Source of the DNA: Deinococcus sp. AJ005
Lineage (GTDB): Bacteria; Deinococcota; Deinococci; Deinococcales; Deinococcaceae
Reading direction: 5' to 3'
NCBI RefSeq assembly: GCF_009017495.1
Contig: NZ_CP044989.1
Location: forward strand, 124,001 to 188,000
DNA: 64,000 bases
Of this stretch, positions 9,214 to 17,425 are shown piece by piece (positions within the stretch are counted from its first letter, which is position 1; the number at the start of each line of letters is the position of its first letter). A program made the position numbers and the translations under genes. Below the pieces are notes generated by a model, which saw only the letters and a list, made by a program, of their open reading frames with translations, searched no databases and was not told where the DNA came from.

Positions 9214-10269
9214 TCAGCGCGTTTTCGTCACCTTGCTCAGCAGCGGTGGCGCGTCGGGGTTCAGGCCGCGCCCCAGTGCCAGATGCGCGGCGAACAGGTA
9301 GAACGCCAGGGCGCTGGGCACCGTATCGGTCAGTGCATGCCCCGTCGTGGGGGTCTGCAAGGTGCTGCCCGCTGCTGGCCCCAGCGTCCGCAGGTCTGCT
9401 CCGCCTGCACGCAGATCGGCGTAGGCGGCTTCCGTGGCAGGCCACGCAGCGTCGGCAGAGGTGAAGCCCAGCAGGGGCAGCCCCTCGGCCAGCAATCGCT
9501 TGGGGCCGTGGCTGAACTCGGCGGCGCTGTACGCCTCGGCGTGGATGCCACTGGTTTCCTTGAGCTTCAGGGCCGCCTCCTGCGCCACGCCGTAATGCAG
9601 CCCGCGCGCCAGAATCAGCAGGTTTTGCGCGAAGCTGTAGCGCGCCGCCAGGGCGTTGGCCGCGTCTTCCAGCTCCAGCGTGCGCCGCAGGGCGTCCGGC
9701 AGGCTGTTCAGCGCCTCTTTCAGCCTGCCGTCTGGACCCAGCTCCGCGATCACGGGCAGGAAGGCGGTCAGGCTGGCCAGATAGCTCTTGGTGGCCGCAA
9801 CCGCCCGCTCCTCGCCGCAGCGCAGCGGCAACACGAACTCGGCGGCCTGCGCCAGATCGCTGTCCTCCACGTTGACCAGGGCCACCGTCAGCGCCCCGCT
9901 CTCGCGCGCCATACGGACATTTTCCACCACGTCCGGGCTGGCCCCGCTCTGCGACACGGCGATCACCAGGGCGCCGCGCAAGTCCAGCCGCGCGCCGTAC
10001 AGCGTATGCACGCTCGGCCCCAGCGAGGCCACCGGCAGCGACAGCTCGGTTTCCAGTGCGTATTTCAGGACCGTGCAGGCGTGATCGCTGCTGCCGCGCG
10101 CGATGGTCACGGCGTAGGGTGGGCGGCGTTCGCGCAGCACCCTTGCCAGTGCCCCGGCGGCGTCTGCGTTCTCGCGGAGCTGCCGGGCGATCACGTCAGG
10201 CGTCTGGCGGGCTTCCTGAAGCATCAGCGGATCGGGGTTGGAGGAAGAGGTCATACCGGGTGCTGTCAT
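9214..10269 (-). CDS. SIS-domain amino-sugar phosphate deaminase/isomerase (GlmS C-terminal or NagB-II type)
   Basis: A 351-residue protein with two SIS domains, like the isomerase half of GlmS but without the glutaminase domain. Motifs include TIARGSSDHAC, VIAVSQSGASPDVVENV and EERAVAATKSYLASL in the first domain and GLHYGVAQEAALKLKE, EAYSAAEFSHGPKRL in the second. Such stand-alone proteins commonly act as glucosamine-6-phosphate deaminases (NagB-II) or AgaS-type sugar isomerases. The frame is open upstream, but ATG 10269 is preferred because the upstream part runs into a terminator hairpin; ATG 10254 is also possible. It stands alone. A link to amino-sugar recycling with the distant murQ is inference. 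Confidence 0.8.
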   Translation of the reverse strand: MTAPGMTSSSNPDPLMLQEARQTPDVIARQLRENADAAGALARVLRERRPPYAVTIARGSSDHACTVLKYALETELSLPVASLGPSVHTLYGARLDLRGALVIAVSQSGASPDVVENVRMARESGALTVALVNVEDSDLAQAAEFVLPLRCGEERAVAATKSYLASLTAFLPVIAELGPDGRLKEALNSLPDALRRTLELEDAANALAARYSFAQNLLILARGLHYGVAQEAALKLKETSGIHAEAYSAAEFSHGPKRLLAEGLPLLGFTSADAAWPATEAAYADLRAGGADLRTLGPAAGSTLQTPTTGHALTDTVPSALAFYLFAAHLALGRGLNPDAPPLLSKVTKTR

Positions 10270-10314
10270 GCTGGGTACTCTAGTCAATTTCTCTCCGGTC
10301 TGTCGTGCATGAGA

Positions 10315-10351
10315 AATCCCGACTGGCAGCGCAATCAAGCCAGTCGGGATT
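10315..10351 (-). terminator. Hairpin terminator of the chemosensory operon
   Basis: Perfect 13-bp inverted arms (10315-10327 and 10339-10351, sequence AATCCCGACTGGC and its complement) with an 11-nt loop lie 15 bp after the stop of the last chemosensory gene. Reading leftward, the stem ends in a short T-rich tract. It probably ends the minus-strand chemosensory transcript. Confidence 0.65.
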
Positions 10352-10366
10352 GCGGCCTGTTCTCGC

Positions 10367-11140
10367 TCAGTTCAGCGTCTTGAGGTCCGCGCGGGTCACG
10401 GCGATGACCAGCAGTCCGCCCAGCGGATGGAAGATCGCCTCGCGGCCCGCATAGCGCAGGGTCACGGCCTGCAATTCGTCACCCAGCAGGTGCTGACCGA
10501 TGACGCTGGCGGTGGCCACGAAATGCCGGGCGTACATCGGCAGGCGCTGTGCCGCGCCGGGCGCACCCGCGTCGCCGGAGGGCAGCACGATCTGACCCTG
10601 AGCGTCTACCACGATCAGGTCTTCCACGTCGCCCCGGCGGCGGTATTCGGCCACCAGCCGTTCCAGCTCGCTGGGTGCATGGTGGGCTGCGGGTTGGGTG
10701 GGTTGGGGCTGAACAGGTTCTGGCTGGACAGGTTCGGGCGTGGGGGCCTCGACGGGTGCGGCAGCGGCCTCGGCGGCGCGCAGCAGGCCCTCCACCATCG
10801 GGATCAATTCATCGGGGCTGAAGGGCTTGCGCAACACGCCGTTTGCGCCGACCTCACGGGCCTGCCGCCGGATATTGTCATCGACGTTGCCACTCATCAG
10901 CACGATGGGCCGTCCATCGAAGCGGGCGTCGCGGCGCAGTTCGGAACACAGGTCCAGACCGCTCATGCCCGGCATGATCACGTCGGCCATCATCAGGTCG
11001 AAGTGCGGGTCGCCTGCCAGGGTTTCCAGGGCCTGTTCGGCGCTGATGGCGGAAAACGAATCCAGCGAGTGCCGCTTGAAGGTGATCTCCAGCGCCTTGC
11101 GGACGCTGATGCTGTCGTCAACGATAAAAATCTGGGGCAT
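10367..11140 (-). CDS. Response regulator receiver fused to a roadblock/LC7-like domain
   Basis: A 257-residue two-domain protein. Residues 1-120 form a CheY-like receiver with acidic DD near residue 8, phospho-acceptor Asp in MMADVIMPGMSG, and the conserved Lys in LRKPFSPDE. A Pro/Glu/Gln-rich linker (about residues 130-160) leads to a C-terminal domain (LERLVAEYRRRG, LIVVDAQGQIVLPSG, HPLGGLLVIAV) resembling the roadblock/LC7 fold of MglB. MglB proteins regulate Ras-like MglA GTPases that set type IV pilus polarity. This suggests a route from the CheA phosphorelay to a polarity switch; that link is inference. It is the last gene of the operon. Its leader shares 14 nt with that of the cheY gene at 20655. 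Confidence 0.82.
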   Translation of the reverse strand: MPQIFIVDDSISVRKALEITFKRHSLDSFSAISAEQALETLAGDPHFDLMMADVIMPGMSGLDLCSELRRDARFDGRPIVLMSGNVDDNIRRQAREVGANGVLRKPFSPDELIPMVEGLLRAAEAAAAPVEAPTPEPVQPEPVQPQPTQPAAHHAPSELERLVAEYRRRGDVEDLIVVDAQGQIVLPSGDAGAPGAAQRLPMYARHFVATASVIGQHLLGDELQAVTLRYAGREAIFHPLGGLLVIAVTRADLKTLN

Positions 11141-11253
11141 GGGGTTCCTTTGTGGGCCAGGGGGCGGGCAGGGGAGAGGAGGGAGGCTCAGCGCCGAGAG
11201 AAAATAGTGCTCACAGAAACCAGTGCCTAGAAAAACCAGTGTTGAAAGCGTTC

Positions 11254-12000
11254 TCAGTGCAGTCGGGGTGCGGTCTCGTCGAGATCCACGGCGAGTTCCA
11301 TCAGCAGACGGTTGGTGGGGCCGGTCAGGTCAGCCTGAAGGCCCGGCGGCAGCGACAAGCAGTTGTAGAACCTGAACTGGCCGCCGCCCTGCTCGCTGTG
11401 GCGCAGCAGTTCCAGCACGGCGCCCCGGCCTGCGCGGCCAGAGCATTCGGCGTAGGTCAGGCGGCCCGCGCTCATGGTCAGGTGACCGCTGCGCGATGCC
11501 TGTCCGGCGGCCCCCACCGTGATCAGCCAGTGGCCGCTGCATTCCAGTTCCGCCGCCCAGTTCAGGAATTCGCTCAGGCTGAACGGTTCGAGCTGGCCCG
11601 AGAGCTGGGGCCGGGCATTGGCCCGCAGCGGCAGCGGGTACGCCGCGTCGTCCACGCCCAGTGCCTCCAGCGCCTCGGCCAGCACCTGCGGCCCCGCCGA
11701 GTTGGTGGGCAGGTCCGGCGGGTCGTGTTCGCCGTCGCCGATCAGATACAGGGGCAGCCTGCCGGTGTGGATGTCGTCTCTCAGGATGCTGCGAAATTCC
11801 AGGCCACTCATGTCGGACATCACGGAGTCGCAGATGATCGCGTCCACCGGGGTCCGCTCCAGTTGGGTCAGGGCATGCAGCGCGCCGTCTGCGTGGATCA
11901 CGGTGACCCCGGCCAGTTCGGCCAGATGCCCGTACATGGCGGCGCGCGAGGGGTCGTTGAGAACCGTCAGGACCGAGCGCCCGGTCTGGAAGGCGGTCAT
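11254..12000 (-). CDS. Receiver-like protein with PATAN/DUF4388 domain (PixG/PilG-type)
   Basis: A 248-residue protein. Residues 1-125 resemble a degenerate receiver: the acceptor Asp strand is present (DAIICDSVMSDMSG) but the usual acidic DD pair near the N-terminus is replaced (VLTVLNDPS). Residues 130-248 form a DUF4388/PATAN domain (LSGQLEPFSLSEFLNWAAELECSG, GHLTMSAGRLTYAEC). PATAN-receiver proteins act as motility outputs of cyanobacterial type IV pilus chemosensory systems. The start overlaps the CheA stop by four bases, so the two are translationally coupled. It probably receives phosphate or docks from CheA. Domain identity is solid; the output is inferred. Confidence 0.82.
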   Translation of the reverse strand: MTAFQTGRSVLTVLNDPSRAAMYGHLAELAGVTVIHADGALHALTQLERTPVDAIICDSVMSDMSGLEFRSILRDDIHTGRLPLYLIGDGEHDPPDLPTNSAGPQVLAEALEALGVDDAAYPLPLRANARPQLSGQLEPFSLSEFLNWAAELECSGHWLITVGAAGQASRSGHLTMSAGRLTYAECSGRAGRGAVLELLRHSEQGGGQFRFYNCLSLPPGLQADLTGPTNRLLMELAVDLDETAPRLH

Positions 12001-14912
12001 GCGCCCACTCCGGCGGTTGTGCCCTCAGCCTGGGCCAGTACGCTGCCGATGCGCCGCAGCAGCAGCGCCTCGCCCACCGGTTTGGTGAAGTAGTCGTTTG
12101 CGCCCAGCTGCAGGGCCAGCCGTTGATGCTTTTCCCCGGCGCGGGTGGTCATGATCATCAGCGGCAGCGCGGCGGTGGCGGGGCGGGCGCGTACGGCGGA
12201 CAGCAGCTCGTAGCCGTTCATGCGCGGCATTTCCAGATCGCTGACCACCGCGCCGAAGTCGGGATCGAGTTGCAGCAGGTCCAGCGCTTCCTGGCCGTCG
12301 TTGGCAGTGGTCACTGCGTAGCCGCCGCTTTCCAGCATGCGGCCCACCAGACGGCGCACGCTCAGCGAGTCGTCCACCAGCAGGATGCGGGTGCGTATTG
12401 CCGCCACGCCGCCGCTGCCCGTGGCTTGCAGGAAGTCCTGCGGGCGGCGGGCCAGACGGCCCAGCCCCGAGGGATCAAGGACTGGAAAGGCGTTGCCAGA
12501 GGCCGACAGCGCCGTGCCCGACAGGTATTCCAGCCCGCTGAGCAATCCGCCCAGCGGCGTCACGCTGACTTCCTCGATCTGGCCGAAGTCGTCCACCCGA
12601 GCGGCCAGTTCCCCGGTGGGGGTGGCCAGCACCACCAGCCGGAAGGTGTCCTCCTGCGCGCCGCCCTGTGGCTGGCCCCAGATCGCGCGCAGGTCGATGA
12701 TCGGTGCAGAGCGGCCCTCGAAGGCCAGTTCCGGCCCGGTCTCGCCGTGCTGGACCTCGCCCGCACGGATTTCACGCAGGGCACGCACCGCGCCCACGGC
12801 AAAGCCCAGTTCGTGCCCGGCCACCTGCACCGGCAGCACGTCGATGACGCGGCGGGTGACCGGCAGGCGTAGCGTGAAGGTGGTGCCCTCGCCGCGCCGG
12901 GTCTTGATCAGCAGTTCGCCGCCCAGTTGCCGCGCGGCGGTGGCCACCACGTCCATGCCCACGCCGCGTCCGGCCACCGTGCTGACGGTTGAAGCGGTAG
13001 ACAGGCCCGGCAGCAGGATCAGCCGCGCGCGGTCCTCATCCGACATGCGGTCCAGCTCCTGAACCGAGCGCAGCCCTTTTTCCAGCGCGCGGTTGCTGAT
13101 GGTTTCCAGGTCCAGGCCCTGTCCGTCGTCCTGCACGCTGACTTCCAGGAAGTTCTGATGCTCGGCGGCGCGCAGCCAGACCCGTCCGCGCGCGGGCTTT
13201 CCTGCCTCTGCCCGCGACTCGGCAGTGCCGACACCGTGGTGCAGCGCGTTGGTCATCAGGTGCATCAGCGGCTCGCTCAGGCGTTGCAGCACGGCGCTGT
13301 CCACCCGCACGTCCTCGCCCTCGCTGATGAACTCGAATCGGGCCTCGTGGTCGCGCGCCCAGCGCCGCAGCCGGAAGGCGGCCTGCGAGAAGGCCACCCG
13401 GCTGGTCTGGGTCAGGTCTAGGCGCAGGTGACGCAGCAGCTTGCCCAGCAGCTCGTTGTCGCCCTGGAGGTCTCCCACGTTGTCCGACAGGCGGCGGCGC
13501 ACCTCCGCGAAGTCGGCGCTCAGCTCGGTGATGCTTCTGGCCAGGATGTTCAGGTCGTTGTAGGTGTCGAATTCCAGCTCGTCGAACTGCTGGGCCGGGT
13601 TGGCGGCGAACGGGTTGGCGCTGCCCACGCCGTCCTCGCCCGTGGGAGCGGCACGGTCCGGTGTGGCGCGGACCATGTCGGGGTTCAGGTGACGTTCCTC
13701 GAAATCGCGCACGGTGCGCTGGAAGCGGGCCTGCGAGTCCTGCATGGCGCTCTGGAGGTTGTCCAGCCGTCCCAGCGTCTGTCCCAGCCGCGAGCGCACG
13801 GTGACCAGTTCGCCCATCTGTTCCAGCAGCGATTCGATCTGCCGGGCCGGAATGCGGATCGAGGCCGTTTCCTGGTTGAGGGCTGGAGCCACGTCCTGGG
13901 CAGGTGCGCTGGCCTGATGTGGGGGGGCCTGGGCCGTGGAGGTCGCCGCAACCACAGCAGCGGGCGTGTGTCCACCGGCCAGCGCGGCCATACGGGCGCT
14001 GAGGCCCGCCAGATGTGCGTCCAGTCCGCCCGCGCCGCCGCCACCCTCGGCCACGTCCAGAATGCGGTCCATGCCGTTCAGCGCGGCTTCCAGCACCTCG
14101 CGCGCGCCGCTGTCCAGCCGGAGCACACCGTCACGCACACCGCCCAGCAGGTCTTCCATGCCGTGGGCGAAGTCGCCCAGACCGGGCAGGCCCACCATGT
14201 ATGAGCTGCCCTTGACGGTGTGGGCGGCGCGGAACATCACGTCCAGATCGGGGCCGTGTTCCGCCGACGCACCTTCCAGCTCGGCGCGCAGACCGCCCAG
14301 GTGTTCGCGCACTTCGGGGGCGAAGTAGGACCAGATCTCGGCGTTCTCGCGCCAGAACTGCCGCAGATCCTGCTCCAGGTTCGAGCCGGTGTCCCCGTCC
14401 GCCGGGGTCGCGTCTGATGCAATGAACCCATCGTCATTGACCATCCGGCGCGGGTCGTCGATGGGCCGGGGCTTGAAGGCTTCCGGGTGGCTGCCCAGCA
14501 GCGCCAGCAACTGCGCGGCGCCGCCGCCGCGCGCGAAGACCAGTCCCAGGTCGATTTCGCGCTCGCCGCCCACGACGCGCTCCAGGCCCTGACGCAGCAG
14601 GGTCTGGGCGTGTGTCAGCAGCGCCAGATAAGCAGTGCGGGCTTCCCCGCTCAGCAGGGGACGGGCTTCCAGCATGCGCTCGGTCAGCCCCGCCATCTTG
14701 GACAGTTGCATAAAGCCGTACAGTCCCGCACTGCCGCGCAGTCGGTGGGCCAGCACGCCCAGCTCACCCAGATGTGCGGTGTCGTCCGGTCCCGCCAGGC
14801 CCGCTTCTAGCTCGGCCAGCCCAGCGTCCATGCGGCCCAGCACTTCCCCCGCCTCTTGCAAAAAGCTGCTGAGCAGATCGCTGTTCTCGCCCCGCTGTTC
14901 GCTGGTGTCCAT
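11997..14912 (-). CDS. CheA-type hybrid histidine kinase with two HPt domains and a C-terminal receiver
   Basis: A 971-residue CheA/PilL/PixL-like kinase. Two HPt domains carry phospho-histidines (His56 in AHRLRGSAG, His231 in AAHTVKGSS). Then come a long dimerisation region, an ATPase domain (N-box HLMTNALHHG, DDGQGLDL, GRGVGMDVV), a CheW-like domain (VLPVQVAGHELGFAVGAVRAL) and a receiver with acceptor Asp892 in VVSDLEMPRMNGY and Lys in YFTKPV. The open frame begins 12 codons earlier, but ATG 14912 is chosen because GGAGGAG lies 6 nt upstream. It receives input from the two adjacent receptors through CheW. It has fewer HPt domains than Pseudomonas ChpA. Function is confident by domain order. 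Confidence 0.93.
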   Translation of the reverse strand: MDTSEQRGENSDLLSSFLQEAGEVLGRMDAGLAELEAGLAGPDDTAHLGELGVLAHRLRGSAGLYGFMQLSKMAGLTERMLEARPLLSGEARTAYLALLTHAQTLLRQGLERVVGGEREIDLGLVFARGGGAAQLLALLGSHPEAFKPRPIDDPRRMVNDDGFIASDATPADGDTGSNLEQDLRQFWRENAEIWSYFAPEVREHLGGLRAELEGASAEHGPDLDVMFRAAHTVKGSSYMVGLPGLGDFAHGMEDLLGGVRDGVLRLDSGAREVLEAALNGMDRILDVAEGGGGAGGLDAHLAGLSARMAALAGGHTPAAVVAATSTAQAPPHQASAPAQDVAPALNQETASIRIPARQIESLLEQMGELVTVRSRLGQTLGRLDNLQSAMQDSQARFQRTVRDFEERHLNPDMVRATPDRAAPTGEDGVGSANPFAANPAQQFDELEFDTYNDLNILARSITELSADFAEVRRRLSDNVGDLQGDNELLGKLLRHLRLDLTQTSRVAFSQAAFRLRRWARDHEARFEFISEGEDVRVDSAVLQRLSEPLMHLMTNALHHGVGTAESRAEAGKPARGRVWLRAAEHQNFLEVSVQDDGQGLDLETISNRALEKGLRSVQELDRMSDEDRARLILLPGLSTASTVSTVAGRGVGMDVVATAARQLGGELLIKTRRGEGTTFTLRLPVTRRVIDVLPVQVAGHELGFAVGAVRALREIRAGEVQHGETGPELAFEGRSAPIIDLRAIWGQPQGGAQEDTFRLVVLATPTGELAARVDDFGQIEEVSVTPLGGLLSGLEYLSGTALSASGNAFPVLDPSGLGRLARRPQDFLQATGSGGVAAIRTRILLVDDSLSVRRLVGRMLESGGYAVTTANDGQEALDLLQLDPDFGAVVSDLEMPRMNGYELLSAVRARPATAALPLMIMTTRAGEKHQRLALQLGANDYFTKPVGEALLLRRIGSVLAQAEGTTAGVGA

Positions 14913-14995
14913 CTCGCTCTCCTCCGGCATTCTCAACCCCCCCTTCATTTTCAGATCTCCCTGTCTTGCCAGACCACGCTGCGTTGCCCGACCAC

Positions 14996-17326
14996 TCAGG
15001 ACGGCAGCCGGAAGCGGGTCAGGCTGGCGCTGAGGTTCTGCGCCAGGGTCTGAAGCTGCTCGGCGGCGGCGCGGCCCTGGGTCACCGAGTCCTGCGAGTC
15101 GCGGGCGACGGCGGCGATCTGCTCCACCGCGCTGCCCATGTCTTCCACACCCTGCACCTGCGCCCGCTGCGACGCGGCGATGGTCTCGGCCAGCTCGGCG
15201 GACTGTTGGGTCAGCGCGCCGATTTCACGCAGACGTTCCCCGGCGGTCCCGGCGACGCGGTAGCCCTGCTCCACTTCGCGGGTGCCGTCTTCCACACTCA
15301 CGATCACGTCCTGAATCTCGGCCTGCACGTTTTTAATCAGCGTGGCGATGCGCGCCGTGGCCTGCCCGGAGGTGTCGGCCAGCTTGCGCACCTCGTCTGC
15401 CACGATGCTGAAGCGTCCGCCCGCTTCCCCTGCGCCCGCCGCCTCAATGCTGGCGTTCAGGGCCAGCAGGTTGGTCTGCCGGGCGATCTGCGAGATGGTG
15501 TCCACGATTTCCTGAATTTCCAGCGAGCGGTCGCCCAGACCCTTGATGCGCTTGGCGACGCCCTGCACCTCGCGGCGGATGTTCTGCATGCCGTCCAGCG
15601 TGCCGGTCACGGCTTCCTGGCCCTGCTGCGAGGCCAGCAGCGCGGCGCGGGCCGTTTCGGCAGAGTTCTGCGCCTGCTGCGCTACCTCGCGGATGGCCGC
15701 CGTCATGTTCTGCACCTGCACGGCCACGCGGGCGGCTTCGGCGGCGGTCAGTTGCGTGCCCTGTCCGATCTGATCGGTGGACAGCAGCAGCGCCTGTGAG
15801 CCGCCGGTCACCGAGGTCGACGCCCGCTGCACGTCGCCCAGCACGTCGGCCAGCTCGGCGGTCATCAGGTTGATCGAGTCCACCACGTTGCCCAGCACGT
15901 CCTCGGTCACGGTGCCGCGCCGGGTCAGGTCACCCTCGGCAATGTCCATGGTCACGTCCAGGAACTCGGAGATGTGGCCCTGCAACTTGATGGACTCCAG
16001 CCGCTCATTCTCGCCGCGCTCGGCGTTGGCGCGCATCTCGCTGGCGGCCAGGTTGAAGGTGGTGCCCAGTTTGCCCAGCTCGTCGCGGGTGTTGACCGCC
16101 ACCTGCACGTCCAGGTCGCCCTTGGACAGCCGGTTGGCCGCTTCGGTCAGGCGGGCCAGCGGACGGGTGATCGACAGCGCGATCACGAACAGCAGCGTGA
16201 ACATCAGCAGAGCGCCCATGACCAGCAGTGCGATCAGGTTGCCAACCTCGCCGGTGCGCTGGGCTTCCTTGGCGGTCAGGATGGTTCCCAGGCTCTCGAT
16301 GCTGTCATTCAGGCCGCCGAACAGGCCGGTGGCGAACGCCGGGACCAGCGCCGTGAGCTGGTCGGGTGTCATGCCGACGCGCTGCGGAAACAGCAGGTTG
16401 CTGTTGACGGCCCCGAAAATCCGGTCCGAACTTTCCTTGAGCCGGGCCTGCGCCGCTTGGAGCCTGTCGGTCATCGCGCTGTCCATGTTCTCAGCGCTCT
16501 GCGCACTCAGCGCGCGGTCATATCCGGCCAGGATGTTGTCGTTGGCGGTCTTGGCGATGTCGTACCGGAGCTGCGCCTCGGTTCGGATGGTGGGGTTGAT
16601 CTCAGTGCCGGGTTTTCCAGCCTGCTTGAGCAGCGGAATGGTTCCCGAGGCGATGGCCCCGGAGGTCGGCATGTTCTGGGGCATGATGCTGGTCACCAGA
16701 TCGACCAGGGCAGCCTCAGCGCGGTTGTCGGTCTGCTTCATGCCGCTCTGGTTGGCGATGTCGGCGAAATACGGGGTAATCACGTTGTTCAGGAGCTTGC
16801 TGTATTCCTGCTGCACGCCCACGGCGTCGGCGCTGCCCGCATCCACCTGCCGGTTCAGCGCGCCGAGCGTTTCGCGCATCTGGGTGATCTCGCCCACCAG
16901 TTCCACGTAATCGGCCTTGTTCATCATGCTTTCCAGGCTGTCCAGCGCCGCCGTCATGGCTGTGCGCTGGTTGGCGTTGGCGGCCTTTGCTCCCGCCGCA
17001 CCGTTAAGCACGTTGACCGAGGACAGTCGCAGCAACTGGGTGTTTTGCAGGATGGCGGTCAGCGGGATCAGCATTTCCTGTCCGGCCTGCTGCTGGCGTG
17101 CCTGGACGGCCCCGGCATTGACCTGTTTGATCTGGATGCCCAGTACCACCGCAAAGGGCAGGCCCAGCAGCAGACCGGCGGTGGCCAGTTTCAGGCCCAC
17201 TGGCATGCGGCCCAGCAGCCCGGACTTTACTTTATTGGTCTGGCGGGCGGGGCGCTCAGCCCTGGCAGCGCTGCTGCGGGGGGCGGGGGCAATCAGGCTG
17301 GGATCGAGTCGGGCGTTCTGTGACAT
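14996..17326 (-). CDS. Methyl-accepting chemotaxis protein, PilJ/PixJ-like
   Basis: A 776-residue chemoreceptor. A basic N-terminus is followed by a transmembrane helix (about residues 45-68), a large extracytoplasmic sensor region without recognised motif, a second helix (about residues 365-390), a HAMP linker (SITRPLARLTEAANRLSKGDLDV), a second HAMP-like segment and a signalling domain ending in the kinase-contact hairpin (ISQIARQTNLLALNASIEAAGAGEAGG). The usual Arg in the EAARAGE hairpin is Gly here. It shares its first 12 residues and its C-terminal SLTRFRLP with the next gene, marking a tandem duplication. It lies between a paralogous receptor and the CheA gene in one operon. Ligand unknown. 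Confidence 0.92.
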   Translation of the reverse strand: MSQNARLDPSLIAPAPRSSAARAERPARQTNKVKSGLLGRMPVGLKLATAGLLLGLPFAVVLGIQIKQVNAGAVQARQQQAGQEMLIPLTAILQNTQLLRLSSVNVLNGAAGAKAANANQRTAMTAALDSLESMMNKADYVELVGEITQMRETLGALNRQVDAGSADAVGVQQEYSKLLNNVITPYFADIANQSGMKQTDNRAEAALVDLVTSIMPQNMPTSGAIASGTIPLLKQAGKPGTEINPTIRTEAQLRYDIAKTANDNILAGYDRALSAQSAENMDSAMTDRLQAAQARLKESSDRIFGAVNSNLLFPQRVGMTPDQLTALVPAFATGLFGGLNDSIESLGTILTAKEAQRTGEVGNLIALLVMGALLMFTLLFVIALSITRPLARLTEAANRLSKGDLDVQVAVNTRDELGKLGTTFNLAASEMRANAERGENERLESIKLQGHISEFLDVTMDIAEGDLTRRGTVTEDVLGNVVDSINLMTAELADVLGDVQRASTSVTGGSQALLLSTDQIGQGTQLTAAEAARVAVQVQNMTAAIREVAQQAQNSAETARAALLASQQGQEAVTGTLDGMQNIRREVQGVAKRIKGLGDRSLEIQEIVDTISQIARQTNLLALNASIEAAGAGEAGGRFSIVADEVRKLADTSGQATARIATLIKNVQAEIQDVIVSVEDGTREVEQGYRVAGTAGERLREIGALTQQSAELAETIAASQRAQVQGVEDMGSAVEQIAAVARDSQDSVTQGRAAAEQLQTLAQNLSASLTRFRLPS

Positions 17327-17425
17327 GTGGGGTCTCCTGGTGGTCTGGCGCAGATATGCGGGGCTGGAAGGCGGTGGTCAGGGCCGGGAAGGCCGGGAAG
17401 GAAACGCGGAGGTGGAGGCTGGAAA

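Noticed and set aside
11195..11240. Repeated CCAGTG boxes before the PATAN gene
   Set aside because: Only two short copies with uneven context; chance occurrence is likely in GC-rich DNA.
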